Shown: one piece after another, positions 52,591-60,703 of the stretch
How the letters are laid out: each line of letters begins with the position of its first letter
How positions within the stretch are numbered: the first letter of the stretch is position 1
Origin: Virgibacillus aidingensis
Lineage (GTDB): Bacteria > Bacillota > Bacilli > Bacillales > Amphibacillaceae
NCBI RefSeq assembly: GCF_010994035.1
Contig: NZ_WIXN01000008.1
Span: 62,001 to 126,000 of the forward strand
Reading direction: 5' to 3'
Length of the DNA: 64,000 bases
Notes under the pieces: generated by a model
The model's database searches: none
What the model saw: the letters and a program-made list of their open reading frames with translations, nothing else
Told to the model about the DNA's origin: nothing
Program-made: the position numbers and the translations under genes

Positions 52591-52591
52591 G

Positions 52592-52747
52592 CTATCTATT
52601 TCTTTTGTTTTTCTTATTATCCAGATTCAGGAATTCACTTTCCTCTGAAAACTCCGCATCTTTGTTTCTTTTTGGTTCTGTATCATATTTCAGGACATTC
52701 CGCTGTCTGCCCTTATCTTTATTTTTGTTCTTATTCTCTTCAGACAT
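52592..52747 (-). CDS. Small hydrophilic Lys/Asn/Glu-rich protein, 51 aa
   Basis: Unannotated-length gene with good signals: GGGAGGG seven nt before ATG at 52747 and a terminator next to the stop. The product (MSEENKNKNKDKGRQRNVLK at the start, NKKNKRNR at the end) is strongly charged with no hydrophobic stretch, similar in composition to YfhE/YfhD- and SASP-like small proteins of spore formers. It may be spore-associated; no family is recognised with certainty. Confidence 0.6.
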   Translation of the reverse strand: MSEENKNKNKDKGRQRNVLKYDTEPKRNKDAEFSEESEFLNLDNKKNKRNR

Positions 52748-52822
52748 AAATGACCCTCCCGGCTTTTTCTTATAGTATGTTACACCAGGGTCATTTTTAT
52801 ACGGTGTCTCCCATTCGTCCTT

Positions 52823-54187
52823 TCACAGATCAATTACTTTACCGGGATTTAAAATATGATCCGGATCAAGCGCTTTTTTAATTTTTTGCATGACCTGCAA
52901 TGCTTCTCCGTGTTCCTGTTTTTGGTATTTCTGCTTGCCGACTCCGACACCATGCTCTCCCGTGCAAGTACCGCCCCGTGCGAGTGCATAGTTAACGATA
53001 CGCTCATTTACCTGGTTTGCCTTATCAATATCAGCAGGGTTATTGACGTCCACCATTAGTAAAATATGATAATTCCCGTCACCGACATGACCGACGATGC
53101 CTCCTGTAAGTCCTGAGGCTTCCACTGCTTCCCTGGCATCCTTAATAGCACCTGCCAGCTCGGAAATCGGCAGACAAACATCAGTGACCATCTGTTTTTT
53201 CCCTGGATTTCCATGCAGGTAAGCATAGGCAGCATTATGTCTTGCTTCCCATAATTTATTTCTTGCCGCAGTATCCGACTCAAAAGCCAGTTCTTTACAA
53301 TCATGATCATTTAAAATTTCTTTTGTAAACGCTACATCCTGCTTCAGACCTGCCTCATTGCCGTGAAATTCGAGAAAAAGTGTAGGTACTTCTTTATAAT
53401 CCGTTTCACTGAATGTATTGATTTGGACCATGGATGCTTCATCCACGAGCTCTACCCTGGCCACGGGAATTCCAGCCTGCAGCACACTAATCACCGCATT
53501 TACTGCTTTATCTACAGATTCAAAAGAAGCTCTGCCTGCCATGGATTTTTCCGGAATGCCCTGTACTTTTAATGTGAGTTCCGTGAAACAGCCCAACGTG
53601 CCTTCTGATCCTACAAATAGTCCATTCAAGTGATAGCCCGAAGATGATTTTTGAGCGAGGCTGCCTGTATGTATAATAGTCCCGTCCGCAAGTACCACTT
53701 CCATATCCCTTATATTATCCCGCATAATCCCATATTTTACGGAAGTAGTTCCACTTGCATTTGTTGCAGCCATGCCGCCGATTGTTGCATCAGCACCCGG
53801 ATCTACCGTAAAAAACAGTCCATACTTTTTTAATTCTTTTTCCAATTGGGTACGTGTGACTCCCGGCTGGACTTTCACCAGAAAGTCATCTGCTTTTACT
53901 TCCAGCACCTTATTCATTAAAGAAAAGTCCAGCATAATACCGTTACTGTATGGAATCACATTACCTTCCAGGCTGGTGCCCAGTCCATAAGGAACGACAG
54001 GTGTTTGATGTTTTGATGCCAGTTTCATAATTTCACTGACTTCCTCTGCGCTTTCAGGAAATACGACAACATCCGGCTCCTGTGGAGTATGATAGGATTC
54101 ATCCGAACTATGCTGTGCTAAAACATTTTCATTTGCTGTAACCCGATCAGCGGGCAGCAGATTCTTTAATTCTTCTATGACACTCAT
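52823..54187 (-). CDS. glcD: FAD-linked oxidase, glycolate/D-lactate dehydrogenase GlcD type
   Basis: 454-aa flavoprotein. The N-terminal FAD_binding_4 (PCMH) domain shows PVVPYGLGTSLEGN, VDPGADATIGGMAATNASGTTSVKYG and FVGSEGTLG; the C-terminal FAD-oxidase_C domain ends in GTCTGEHGVGVGKQKY and LDPDHILNPGKVIDL. It oxidises 2-hydroxy acids such as glycolate or D-lactate, passing electrons to a GlcF-like protein or quinone. No glcF lies adjacent, so it may work as a single-subunit D-lactate dehydrogenase. ATG follows GGGAGGATGAG. Monocistronic in this window. Confidence 0.9.
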   Translation of the reverse strand: MSVIEELKNLLPADRVTANENVLAQHSSDESYHTPQEPDVVVFPESAEEVSEIMKLASKHQTPVVPYGLGTSLEGNVIPYSNGIMLDFSLMNKVLEVKADDFLVKVQPGVTRTQLEKELKKYGLFFTVDPGADATIGGMAATNASGTTSVKYGIMRDNIRDMEVVLADGTIIHTGSLAQKSSSGYHLNGLFVGSEGTLGCFTELTLKVQGIPEKSMAGRASFESVDKAVNAVISVLQAGIPVARVELVDEASMVQINTFSETDYKEVPTLFLEFHGNEAGLKQDVAFTKEILNDHDCKELAFESDTAARNKLWEARHNAAYAYLHGNPGKKQMVTDVCLPISELAGAIKDAREAVEASGLTGGIVGHVGDGNYHILLMVDVNNPADIDKANQVNERIVNYALARGGTCTGEHGVGVGKQKYQKQEHGEALQVMQKIKKALDPDHILNPGKVIDL

Positions 54188-54294
54188 TTCTCATCCTCCC
54201 GTAAAGTTCATCTGTTTATTTTTTCAATTTGCCGTATTGCATTTTATGCATAATATCTTGTAATCTATTATATGATTATTGCTATACTTAAGTA

Positions 54295-54510
54295 TTACAT
54301 CGATTTTATTGCATCGCCCAGTTTTGCGAGTTCCTCTTCAGTCAATGTAATACCTTTTCCCATTTTCTCATGATCAGGGGACCAGTCTCTAATATCATAT
54401 TTAGGTTCCCTCTCATTCCAGCTGATCAGATTCAGTTCCTTTGTCCAGCCTTTTGGTGACTCGGATAAGGTGCCAACTGTCTTGATAATTTCATATTTTA
54501 ACTGTGCCAT
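54295..54510 (-). CDS. YdbC-family PC4-like ssDNA-binding protein
   Basis: 71-aa protein of the transcriptional coactivator p15 (PC4) fold: AQLKYEIIKTVGTLSESPKGWTKELNLISWNEREPKYDIRDWSPDHEKMGKGITLTEEELAKL. The KYDIRDWSPDHEKMGKGITL segment is the signature shared with Lactococcus YdbC, which binds single-stranded nucleic acids as a dimer. Start is placed at the second of two ATG codons (54510), seven nt after GGAGG. It lies 17 bp downstream of the ATP-pyrophosphatase gene and is probably co-transcribed. Confidence 0.82.
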   Translation of the reverse strand: MAQLKYEIIKTVGTLSESPKGWTKELNLISWNEREPKYDIRDWSPDHEKMGKGITLTEEELAKLGDAIKSM

Positions 54511-54527
54511 CATATTGCCTCCATTCT

Positions 54528-55196
54528 TCATCTTCTGTTTAATTCTATATGCACAAATCTTGCTGAAAAAGTTTCAAATGTATTTCCTTTCCTCACGGGA
54601 ATGGGATTTTTAAAAATTGGTCCATCAATAACAAATGTATGAAATTCTCCATTTTCCCCGCATGGATCTACATCTTTCGGAAGCGCTTCAATAAATTGTT
54701 TGTCAAATTGATTGCCGGCCATTTTTGCAGGCATTTTTTCTGTATCAACAGTAGTCACAATGGCGCGAAAACCTTTAGAAATAAAATCATGTGCCACTTT
54801 TTCTGTATCCTTTTTCCATAGAGGATATAATCCTTCCATCCCATGATGCAAAAGCAGCTCATCCCGGTATGCTTTTATATCCTCAAGCAGTAAATCTGCA
54901 TAAGCAATCATATGTACTCCCTGACTTTTAAAAGTGCTGAATTTTTTACCCATCAACGCTTCATATTCGTCATTACTCGCATTATCCGGAATTTCTGCCT
55001 CAAAAAACGGAAGTCCTGCTTCCCTTGCCTGTTGCCGAATAAATTCTTTTTTCACCTCATGAACAGGCAATCGTCCGCTTGCAATCGAGGTTGTAGAGAA
55101 AAGACCTTTCACCCTGTAATTCTTATCATGCAACAGTTCATTCAGTGCCAGTGCACTGTCTTTTCCCCCGCTCCAGGAAACAATAATATCTTTCAA
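54528..55196 (-). CDS. ATP-pyrophosphatase (PP-loop) family protein, diphthine-ammonia-ligase-like
   Basis: 222-aa N-type ATP-pyrophosphatase with PP-loop SWSGGKDSALALNELL and the DUF71 signature PCGENGEFHTFV at the C-terminus. The eukaryotic relative (Dph6) amidates diphthine, a modification absent from bacteria, so bacterial members must use another substrate; B12-related or tRNA-related amidation has been suggested for relat­ives. The gene is followed by the PC4-like gene and preceded, 17 bp away, by csaA, all on the minus strand. Start ATG 55196 follows a G-rich AGGGGGG. Confidence 0.82.
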   Translation of the reverse strand: MKDIIVSWSGGKDSALALNELLHDKNYRVKGLFSTTSIASGRLPVHEVKKEFIRQQAREAGLPFFEAEIPDNASNDEYEALMGKKFSTFKSQGVHMIAYADLLLEDIKAYRDELLLHHGMEGLYPLWKKDTEKVAHDFISKGFRAIVTTVDTEKMPAKMAGNQFDKQFIEALPKDVDPCGENGEFHTFVIDGPIFKNPIPVRKGNTFETFSARFVHIELNRR

Positions 55197-55213
55197 ATAT
55201 ATCCCCCCCTGTA

Positions 55214-55543
55214 TTAGGAAATTTTTGTACCATTTAGCGTTTCCTCATCCGGCCGTAAAAGAATAACATCCCCTTCTTCCGGCACACCGCCCAGTACGAG
55301 GACTTCCGATTTATAGCCGGCAATGCGCATTGGCGGGAAATTAACTGCCGCGGCTACCTGGCGTCCCACCAGATCTTCCGGTTCATATCTTTTTGTAATT
55401 TGTGCAGACGACTGCTTCACACCAAGCTCGCCAAAATCTATTTCCAATTTTATTGCAGGCTTGCGGGCTTCGGGAAAAGCCTCTGCTTTTAAAACGGTCC
55501 CTATCCGCAGATCAATTTTCATAAAGTCATCAAAGCTTGCCAT
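55214..55543 (-). CDS. csaA: CsaA, tRNA-binding-domain chaperone-like protein
   Basis: 109-aa single OB-fold protein of the tRNA-binding (EMAP/Trbp111) type; B. subtilis CsaA is 110 aa. Conserved segments are FMKIDLRIGTVLKAEAFPEARKPAIKLEIDFG, SSAQITKRYEPEDLVGRQVAAAVNFPPMRIAGYKSEVLVLG. CsaA was described as a SecA-associated export chaperone, while the fold suggests tRNA binding. ATG follows GGAGG. First gene of the possible csaA, PP-loop, ydbC unit. Confidence 0.93.
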   Translation of the reverse strand: MASFDDFMKIDLRIGTVLKAEAFPEARKPAIKLEIDFGELGVKQSSAQITKRYEPEDLVGRQVAAAVNFPPMRIAGYKSEVLVLGGVPEEGDVILLRPDEETLNGTKIS

Positions 55544-55652
55544 TTTATTACCTCCGTAAAGTCTATTATCTTAATAATAAACTTCTATTTTACACGGGAA
55601 AAATCCTGCAAATTTTATACCTTTTTGTCAAAGCCAGCAGAAATAATAATCG

Positions 55653-55980
55653 GATGAGACTGGGACATCATTAAATTACTGGAAAAATACCAAACAGATG
55701 CAGCAGCTCCGGGAATATACAGTGATTCCTGAGAAATGCTTGCCCGCGGTAAAGATTAGTATGGAAAAGGCACCGATGAAACCTCACAGGGCGTCATGCG
55801 CCCTTAGGAGGTTTTCAGCCGCCTGCGGCAAAGAAGACACCGAAAAAAATGGCCAAAGAGTTTGATTAGATGTCTCTGCCGTGCTGATGTGGAAAACAAA
55901 GTAACTTCCGGAGCTTACCAGCGGTGCTGTTTAAAATATGTTCAGATCTGCCGGACTTAAAGTTATGTTCCAGCCCCTCT
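55653..55980. mobile_element. MITE-like or IS-remnant element bounded by inverted repeats
   Basis: 328 bp without a coding frame. The left end GATGAGACTGGGACAT and the right end, read on the other strand, AGAGGGGCTGGAACAT, match over the core (G)GCTGGgACAT. Similar ends recur beside transposase remnants in Firmicutes. Inside, AAACCTCaca-GGGCG and CGCCC-AGGAGGTTTT form a hairpin near 55788-55818. The right end touches the next stop codon. Confidence 0.5.
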
Positions 55981-55982
55981 AT

Positions 55983-56711
55983 TTAATGATATGAGCCATG
56001 TTTCTTGTCGAACGGATATAATTTCTTTTCCTTTGCCTCAATAGCATGGTTCTGCAATACTTCATCGAGCAGCTGATCTGCATCTAATGTTTCTGTATCG
56101 ATTCCCAGCTCTTCGGCAGTTTGTTTGATTTTTTGGTCTCTGATTTCCTGCTTTAAAACATCCGCATCTTTTTGCCCTACTTCGATTCCCATGGATTCTG
56201 CTTCCTTGGTGATGAGTAGCATGGTAACTTCGCCTTTGATTGTATCAAAATCTTTCCCGGAAGTATCGACCCCCAATTCACCCGCTTTATTACGGACCAT
56301 CACCTCATGTACTTCCTTTGCCAGCGCTTCCGGTGTTTTTCCATCTGTTCCTATTCCCAGCTCTTCCGCCTTTTTCACTACCTTCGCATGATGCAGCTGC
56401 TGTTTTAGTTCCTCAATGTCTTTTCCTTGCGGGTCCAGACCCATTTCCCTTATCGCATTTTGAAGGTTTACTTCAAAAACTTCCTTTGCCAGATCTTCCA
56501 GTTTCCTCCCGTCAATTTCCAAGCCCAGCTGTTCCGCTTCATGTTCTATCAGCGCTTTATATTTCTCAATGTTATGTTTGTTATGGTGATCCTTTTTTAC
56601 CTCCCAAACAGGTACCGGCTCTTCCACTGCAGAAACGGTCATACTGAAGCCTGCCTGCACGGAAATAATCGCAAACACAGCTGCAAATACTTGAAGTAAT
56701 AGCTTTTTCAT
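55983..56711 (-). CDS. Secreted protein made of six 29-residue repeats
   Basis: About 242 aa with a Sec signal peptide (MKKLLLQVFAAVFAIISVQA, cleavage near VSA-VEE). The mature part is six tandem units of about 29 residues with the consensus AEELGIDTxGKDxExLxxEV, for example AEELGIGTDGKTPEALAKEV and AGELGVDTSGKDFDTIKGEV; it ends in a His/Lys-rich tail. Each unit should form a helix-turn-helix with Gly/Asp in the turn. The start is uncertain: AAGGAGG is followed by TTG ATG, and ATG 56711 is used. No family is recognised; neighbours suggest a cell-surface role. Confidence 0.7.
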   Translation of the reverse strand: MKKLLLQVFAAVFAIISVQAGFSMTVSAVEEPVPVWEVKKDHHNKHNIEKYKALIEHEAEQLGLEIDGRKLEDLAKEVFEVNLQNAIREMGLDPQGKDIEELKQQLHHAKVVKKAEELGIGTDGKTPEALAKEVHEVMVRNKAGELGVDTSGKDFDTIKGEVTMLLITKEAESMGIEVGQKDADVLKQEIRDQKIKQTAEELGIDTETLDADQLLDEVLQNHAIEAKEKKLYPFDKKHGSYH

Positions 56712-56847
56712 CAATTTGCTCATCCTCCTTAATTAAATTTACATTTTATAGCATTCCCATGCAGCATAAAAAGATGAGCAAAATAATGTACGCTTGTTTT
56801 GCAGGATGTAATCGCCTTTTAAAAATCCTGTATAAACAAAAAAGCGG

Positions 56848-56878
56848 TGCACCATCCATGCAGCCGCCATCCTATGTA
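56848..56878 (-). terminator. Terminator of the LXG operon
   Basis: GCGGCTGCA / TGCACCGC stem (one mismatch) with a 7-nt loop, followed by TTTTTT, 14 bp after the stop of the last operon gene. Confidence 0.75.
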
Positions 56879-56891
56879 AAAACCTTATCAG

Positions 56892-57563
56892 TTATTCAGC
56901 TTCTTCATATTCAAAGTTATCAAGTGTAAGCAAAAGATCAGCCGAGTTAATACTCAAAAGTGCTTCTGCCTGTTCATTGGAGATATCTATCACAAAAGGC
57001 ATTACCCCATCCACGGGGAAAATCCCCATCTCTTCTTCAGATAAGTGAACCGGCTGAGCCTCAAGTACAAATTCTTCGGCACTTCCGAGGTTCAGGTCAA
57101 AGGATATATTTGTTAATTCAAGCGGTGTCCGGTTGATACCCAACAAAACCAGACTTCTTCCGGCATCGGAATTGAAAATATCAACGGTGAACACACTAAA
57201 ATCATTTTCTGTTCCCATATCCGGATTTTCTTCAATTAATTGGTTTATTTCTTTGTAGATATCGCTTTCCAATGTAGAGCCATTCTCTTCATCGACTTTT
57301 GTCAGCTGCAATGTTAAACCTGAATTTCCCTGGGATTCCTGTTCCACATCTTCATTAGCCTCTGCATCCTGGGAACTATCGGTTTCTTCTTCTGAACTAC
57401 TATTTCCGGCGGCTTGCTCTGCTGCACCGTTATCCTCTATAGTTTCATTAGCCGCTTCTTCCTCATTCTGATCTTCTGTTTCCTGTTCACCTGCATCCGT
57501 ACAAGCAGCTAAAGCAAACAGGACACATGAACTGAATAGGATAAGTAAAAATTTCTTCATCAA
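56892..57563 (-). CDS. Lipoprotein, last gene of the LXG operon
   Basis: 223 aa with a lipoprotein signal peptide and lipobox ALAAC. Residues 25-80 are an extremely acidic, Glu/Asp/Asn/Ser-rich linker (low complexity), typical of surface tethers; residues 85-223 form a folded domain of alternating strands (LTLQLTKVDEENGSTLESDIYKEIN ... LLLTLDNFEYEEAE). I do not recognise the folded domain; it has a FxIR/SLAP-like rhythm similar to the preceding gene product (FSVFTVDIFNSDAGRSLVLLGINRTPLELTNISFDLNLG). TTG or the next codon ATG after AAAGGAG is the start. It could anchor or protect against the effector at the surface. Confidence 0.65.
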   Translation of the reverse strand: MMKKFLLILFSSCVLFALAACTDAGEQETEDQNEEEAANETIEDNGAAEQAAGNSSSEEETDSSQDAEANEDVEQESQGNSGLTLQLTKVDEENGSTLESDIYKEINQLIEENPDMGTENDFSVFTVDIFNSDAGRSLVLLGINRTPLELTNISFDLNLGSAEEFVLEAQPVHLSEEEMGIFPVDGVMPFVIDISNEQAEALLSINSADLLLTLDNFEYEEAE

Positions 57564-57595
57564 TCGACGTCTCCTTTAATCTGACTTTCTTTAAA

Positions 57596-58048
57596 TCACT
57601 TCACATAATGATATTCAATGTTTTCCACTTTACCGGTAATCTCGTTTGGCTGAAATACTAAATCTGCCTCACCCAGATTTTCTGATGGCACATCAAAATG
57701 CAGAATAAATGCCTGGTTTTTTTCAATAACCCCTAAAAACTCTTTGTTCAGAACAGCGTTCATCTTTGGAAATTTGGCATCCGGATAGTTTTTTAAGCTA
57801 AAAAATAAATCCATCTTTATTCCTTCAATATCTTTTTCCGTTGTATTAACGATTACTGCAGCAATCGTTAATACCTTCTTTTTGGGGCGGTAAAACCCTT
57901 TGGATATAATGAAATTAATGGTTCCCGGGAGCAGTTTTTCCCTGTGCCTTTCCAGTTCACGCTGAACATCATCCATTTCTTTTTGCATGCCTGGTGTGAT
58001 TTTCATTTTTTTATGGGCATCCGGTAATACCAATTCAATATTTTGCAC
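57596..58048 (-). CDS. SLAP-domain-like protein in the LXG operon
   Basis: 150-aa cytosolic-looking protein. Its core (LPGTINFIISKGFYRPKKKV, then LTIAAVIVNTTEKDIEGIKM) resembles the bacillar SLAP domain found in accessory Sec/S-layer proteins, a small beta-sandwich with a characteristic I-x-N-x-T/G turn. Start is GTG 58048 after AAAGGGAG. It lies 20 bp after the YwqH-like gene. It may be an LXG-associated chaperone or targeting partner; that is inference from position. Resemblance to SLAP is by eye only. Confidence 0.5.
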   Translation of the reverse strand: MQNIELVLPDAHKKMKITPGMQKEMDDVQRELERHREKLLPGTINFIISKGFYRPKKKVLTIAAVIVNTTEKDIEGIKMDLFFSLKNYPDAKFPKMNAVLNKEFLGVIEKNQAFILHFDVPSENLGEADLVFQPNEITGKVENIEYHYVK

Positions 58049-58068
58049 AAATTTCTCCCTTTCTTTTA

Positions 58069-58488
58069 TTAGTTTGTAATTTTTTCGAGTTCAGAAGTAA
58101 TCCAATTCAAACCTTGACGAAGCCTTCCCATCAGCCCTTGATTTTCCAGCTGTTCATTTTCCAGACGTTTTTCCTCATTCACAAGTGCGTCCAGATTATG
58201 ATCTACCTCATTTATATAATTCGTGTACCTGGTGTTGCATAGATCATAAACATACGCATCATGGTACGTACCGTAATTTTCGCCGCGCCATTCCGTAACC
58301 ATAATCCCCATGTCCACTCTTCGGGCTCTTTCCTTGTTTTGTCTGATTTCCTCTTTCAGATTTCCCAGTTCCGATTTTTTTCTGCGTACAAATTCCAGCT
58401 GTTCTTCTATGGATCTGCTTTGTGCCTGACACATATTAATCTGGGAAAGTGTGCTATTATAATCACGCTGTAATGCTGATCTCTCCAT
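58069..58488 (-). CDS. YwqH-like (DUF5082) coiled-coil partner of LXG effectors
   Basis: 139-aa helical protein with heptad patterns throughout (SIEEQLEFVRRKKSELGNLKEEIRQNKERARRVDMG) and a central WRGENYGTYHDA segment, a WxG-like helix break of the kind found in DUF5082/YwqH proteins. In B. subtilis ywqH-ywqI-ywqJ encode an LXG effector with two small helical partners; here the ywqH-like gene lies downstream of the candidate immunity genes. Such partners bind the LXG domain and target the complex to the type VII machinery. ATG follows AAGGAGGG. Confidence 0.75.
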   Translation of the reverse strand: MERSALQRDYNSTLSQINMCQAQSRSIEEQLEFVRRKKSELGNLKEEIRQNKERARRVDMGIMVTEWRGENYGTYHDAYVYDLCNTRYTNYINEVDHNLDALVNEEKRLENEQLENQGLMGRLRQGLNWITSELEKITN

Positions 58489-58521
58489 CCGTTCACCCTC
58501 CTTATCCTAAACCCCATTGCT

Positions 58522-58989
58522 TTAAACGTTAAACAGTTCTTCTTTTCTTAACATTTTTATGCCATAGATTGTAACAAGAACCGCGGATGCAATAAATAAA
58601 ATAAAACCTATCGCACCCAGTACCGGTGTTATTTCTCTCCATGTAATATGCTGTGCAATAAAACTCCCTGTTGCATCCCAATTTACATACGTCAGGACCG
58701 TTAATCCTGCTGCTGCCAAATTTATAACAATCAGCGAAAACACAATAGAATATCTGTTCAGCTGTCTCGTGGTCTTTTGTTTCCCATAGTTTCCAATTTG
58801 TCTTACAGCAAAGTTTTGATTATTTTCATCCTGTCTTTTCGCTGCATTTGTTAATAAAATAAACACACGAGGAATCAACAGGAGCAATAGTAGAAATACT
58901 GTACAAATGGCAAGTAAATAATTATAAATGCTAAACGCGTTCACAAGCAAAGCAAGTAAACAAACAGGAAACACATATCTCGTTTTCAT
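58522..58989 (-). CDS. Membrane protein 2, paralogue pair, candidate immunity
   Basis: 155-aa membrane protein with four hydrophobic segments (CLLALLVNAFSIYNYLL; FLLLLLLIPRVFILL; YSIVFSLIVINLAAAGLTVLTYV; GAIGFILFIASAVLVTIYGI). Its start overlaps the stop of membrane protein 1 by 4 bp. The N-termini share the pattern LxxxVNxxSxYN (LLVNAFSIYN and IIVNLISVYN), so the two look like diverged paralogues. Downstream position next to an LXG effector suggests they protect the producer membrane. No named family is recognised. Confidence 0.65.
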   Translation of the reverse strand: MKTRYVFPVCLLALLVNAFSIYNYLLAICTVFLLLLLLIPRVFILLTNAAKRQDENNQNFAVRQIGNYGKQKTTRQLNRYSIVFSLIVINLAAAGLTVLTYVNWDATGSFIAQHITWREITPVLGAIGFILFIASAVLVTIYGIKMLRKEELFNV

Positions 58990-59381
58990 GAAGAAATCCT
59001 CTTATTCTTGACCACACGAACCGATTCCATCAGTAAACGAATAACAAAATAATAATAAATAATCAGCCCGATCACTGCTAAAATAATGAATAATACCATA
59101 TAAGATGAAAAATAATTCCATACAGGGTAGTGCAGCATGTAAATGGCCATACCGCCCATCACAGTACTCATAAAGATAAATATACCCAGCATTACAGTCT
59201 GAACAAGTCCCAATACTTTCTTATCCTGAGCCGGCTTTGCGGCTGCATCCCGATTTTTAACAATAAACCATGCAAAAATGATCATGATAATGGACCATAA
59301 ACCAAAAACTGCATTATATACACTGATTAAGTTAACTATAATGGATAAAATCCCCAGCTTCATATAACTTTTAAAATTCAT
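58986..59381 (-). CDS. Membrane protein 1, paralogue pair, candidate immunity
   Basis: 131-aa protein with four hydrophobic segments (LGILSIIVNLISVYNAVFG; WSIIMIIFAWFIV; TVMLGIFIFMSTVMGGMAIYML; YMVLFIILAVIGLIIYYYFVIRLL). It begins 23 bp after the LXG effector gene, the standard place of the cognate immunity gene, and overlaps the second membrane protein by 4 bp. Membrane-located immunity proteins are known for membrane-depolarising type VII toxins such as TspA of S. aureus. That this pair acts this way is an inference. Confidence 0.65.
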   Translation of the reverse strand: MNFKSYMKLGILSIIVNLISVYNAVFGLWSIIMIIFAWFIVKNRDAAAKPAQDKKVLGLVQTVMLGIFIFMSTVMGGMAIYMLHYPVWNYFSSYMVLFIILAVIGLIIYYYFVIRLLMESVRVVKNKRISS

Positions 59382-59404
59382 AGAATCAGCTCCTTGCCTT
59401 TAGA

Positions 59405-60676
59405 TTACCATGGAAATTCTATTGATAAAGAAGCTCCTACCCCCATATGGAGTTCCACTTCAATTTTGTCCCAGGCAAGCTCTGCTCCCCCTCCAAATTT
59501 TCCTGCACTGACTCCTACATCTATATCAGTATCCGCCAGTGTAACACCGACTTCTCCTTCTGCATGTACTAAAGATACTTCCCCGCCTAGGCCAATACCT
59601 CCGGTGTCCGCTCTTACATTGCCCTCTGCGGTAAATGCCCCGGCATCGCCTTCTGCATGTGCATTCCAATCATCAGTGCCTAACATCACATTACCATCTA
59701 CTCTGGCAACTGCGGCATCTCCTTCTGCGACGAGACCCGTGTCTTCGTTAAATTCATACGATCCATTAACAGAGACTACATTTGCATGAACCCCTATTTC
59801 AGTATAGTCACCTTCCAGATCGGCCCGTGCTTCCAGCAAATTGTAATAGCCGCTTCCCTCTGAATTTGCACCATCTCTCGTAAACTCCGCTCCGTAGCTG
59901 TTGACACCAGCTCCTGCGATGCCGGTTCCGGCATCTGTTACAACCCCAACTTCCGTAACATAGAAGCCATCATCAACCGTTTCCACCTGATATGGAGATT
60001 CTGCATACAGTTTATCATATACTTGTGTAGTTTCATTTCCATACCAATCTGAAGTTTGGATGTTTTCAACCCGGTAATCGGAAAAACCAGCAGTGGTTTT
60101 AAAGTTGGAAGCTATATCTTGTATGGCATCTTTTAATTCCTGGACTCTATTTTCCAGTCTGTCCAGATTCGCATTGACATCACTGTCTTTTTCTTCCAGG
60201 TTATCAGCCATATCCGTCATCAGCTGCATGCTATCCTCATATTGCTGTACCACAGTGCTGCCATTTACATTTGATACGCCGGCAATCCCCATTATTTCTC
60301 CATTAATTCGCTGAATTTCACTGTCCAACCCATCGAATTCAATCAACGTATTATTTATTTCTCTTTTTTTCTCGCGTATCAGCTGGGAATTCACCAGTCC
60401 ATCACTGCTGCTCTCATAACTTAAAAAAGCTTCTTCCATTGTTTTTGCTTCATTGGAAATTTCATCAGCCACATTCATTATTTTATTCAGTAGGTATAAG
60501 TGCACTTCATTATAGTAATTAAAAACAGAATCCCCCGCTGCACCTCTAAAGGCATTACTGCTAGTAAAAGTTATGATTTTATTATAATGATCATATAAAC
60601 TTTCCAATAATCGTTCCTTATACGACTCCACATCTGATTTCAAAGTAGAAATCTCGGCATTCGCTAACTTTTTCAT
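59405..60676 (-). CDS. LXG-domain polymorphic toxin, type VII secretion effector
   Basis: 423-aa protein. Residues 1-205 are a helical LXG-type targeting domain (ISTLKSDVESYKERLLESLYDHY ... ENRVQELKDAIQDIASNFKT). A linker around YGNETTQVYDKLYAESPYQVETVDDGFYV leads to a Gly/Ala-rich beta-repeat C-terminal domain (EGDAAVARVDGNVMLGTDDW, HAEGEVGVTLADTDIDVGVS) ending in GVGASLSIEFPW. Similar Gly/Ala beta repeats occur at the ends of several polymorphic toxins. It lacks obvious nuclease or NADase residues, and the neighbours are membrane proteins, so a membrane-acting mode is plausible. No EssC, YukE or other machinery genes are in the window. Confidence 0.8.
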   Translation of the reverse strand: MKKLANAEISTLKSDVESYKERLLESLYDHYNKIITFTSSNAFRGAAGDSVFNYYNEVHLYLLNKIMNVADEISNEAKTMEEAFLSYESSSDGLVNSQLIREKKREINNTLIEFDGLDSEIQRINGEIMGIAGVSNVNGSTVVQQYEDSMQLMTDMADNLEEKDSDVNANLDRLENRVQELKDAIQDIASNFKTTAGFSDYRVENIQTSDWYGNETTQVYDKLYAESPYQVETVDDGFYVTEVGVVTDAGTGIAGAGVNSYGAEFTRDGANSEGSGYYNLLEARADLEGDYTEIGVHANVVSVNGSYEFNEDTGLVAEGDAAVARVDGNVMLGTDDWNAHAEGDAGAFTAEGNVRADTGGIGLGGEVSLVHAEGEVGVTLADTDIDVGVSAGKFGGGAELAWDKIEVELHMGVGASLSIEFPW

Positions 60677-60703
60677 ACAGCCCTGTACCTCATTCCTTTA
60701 GGT

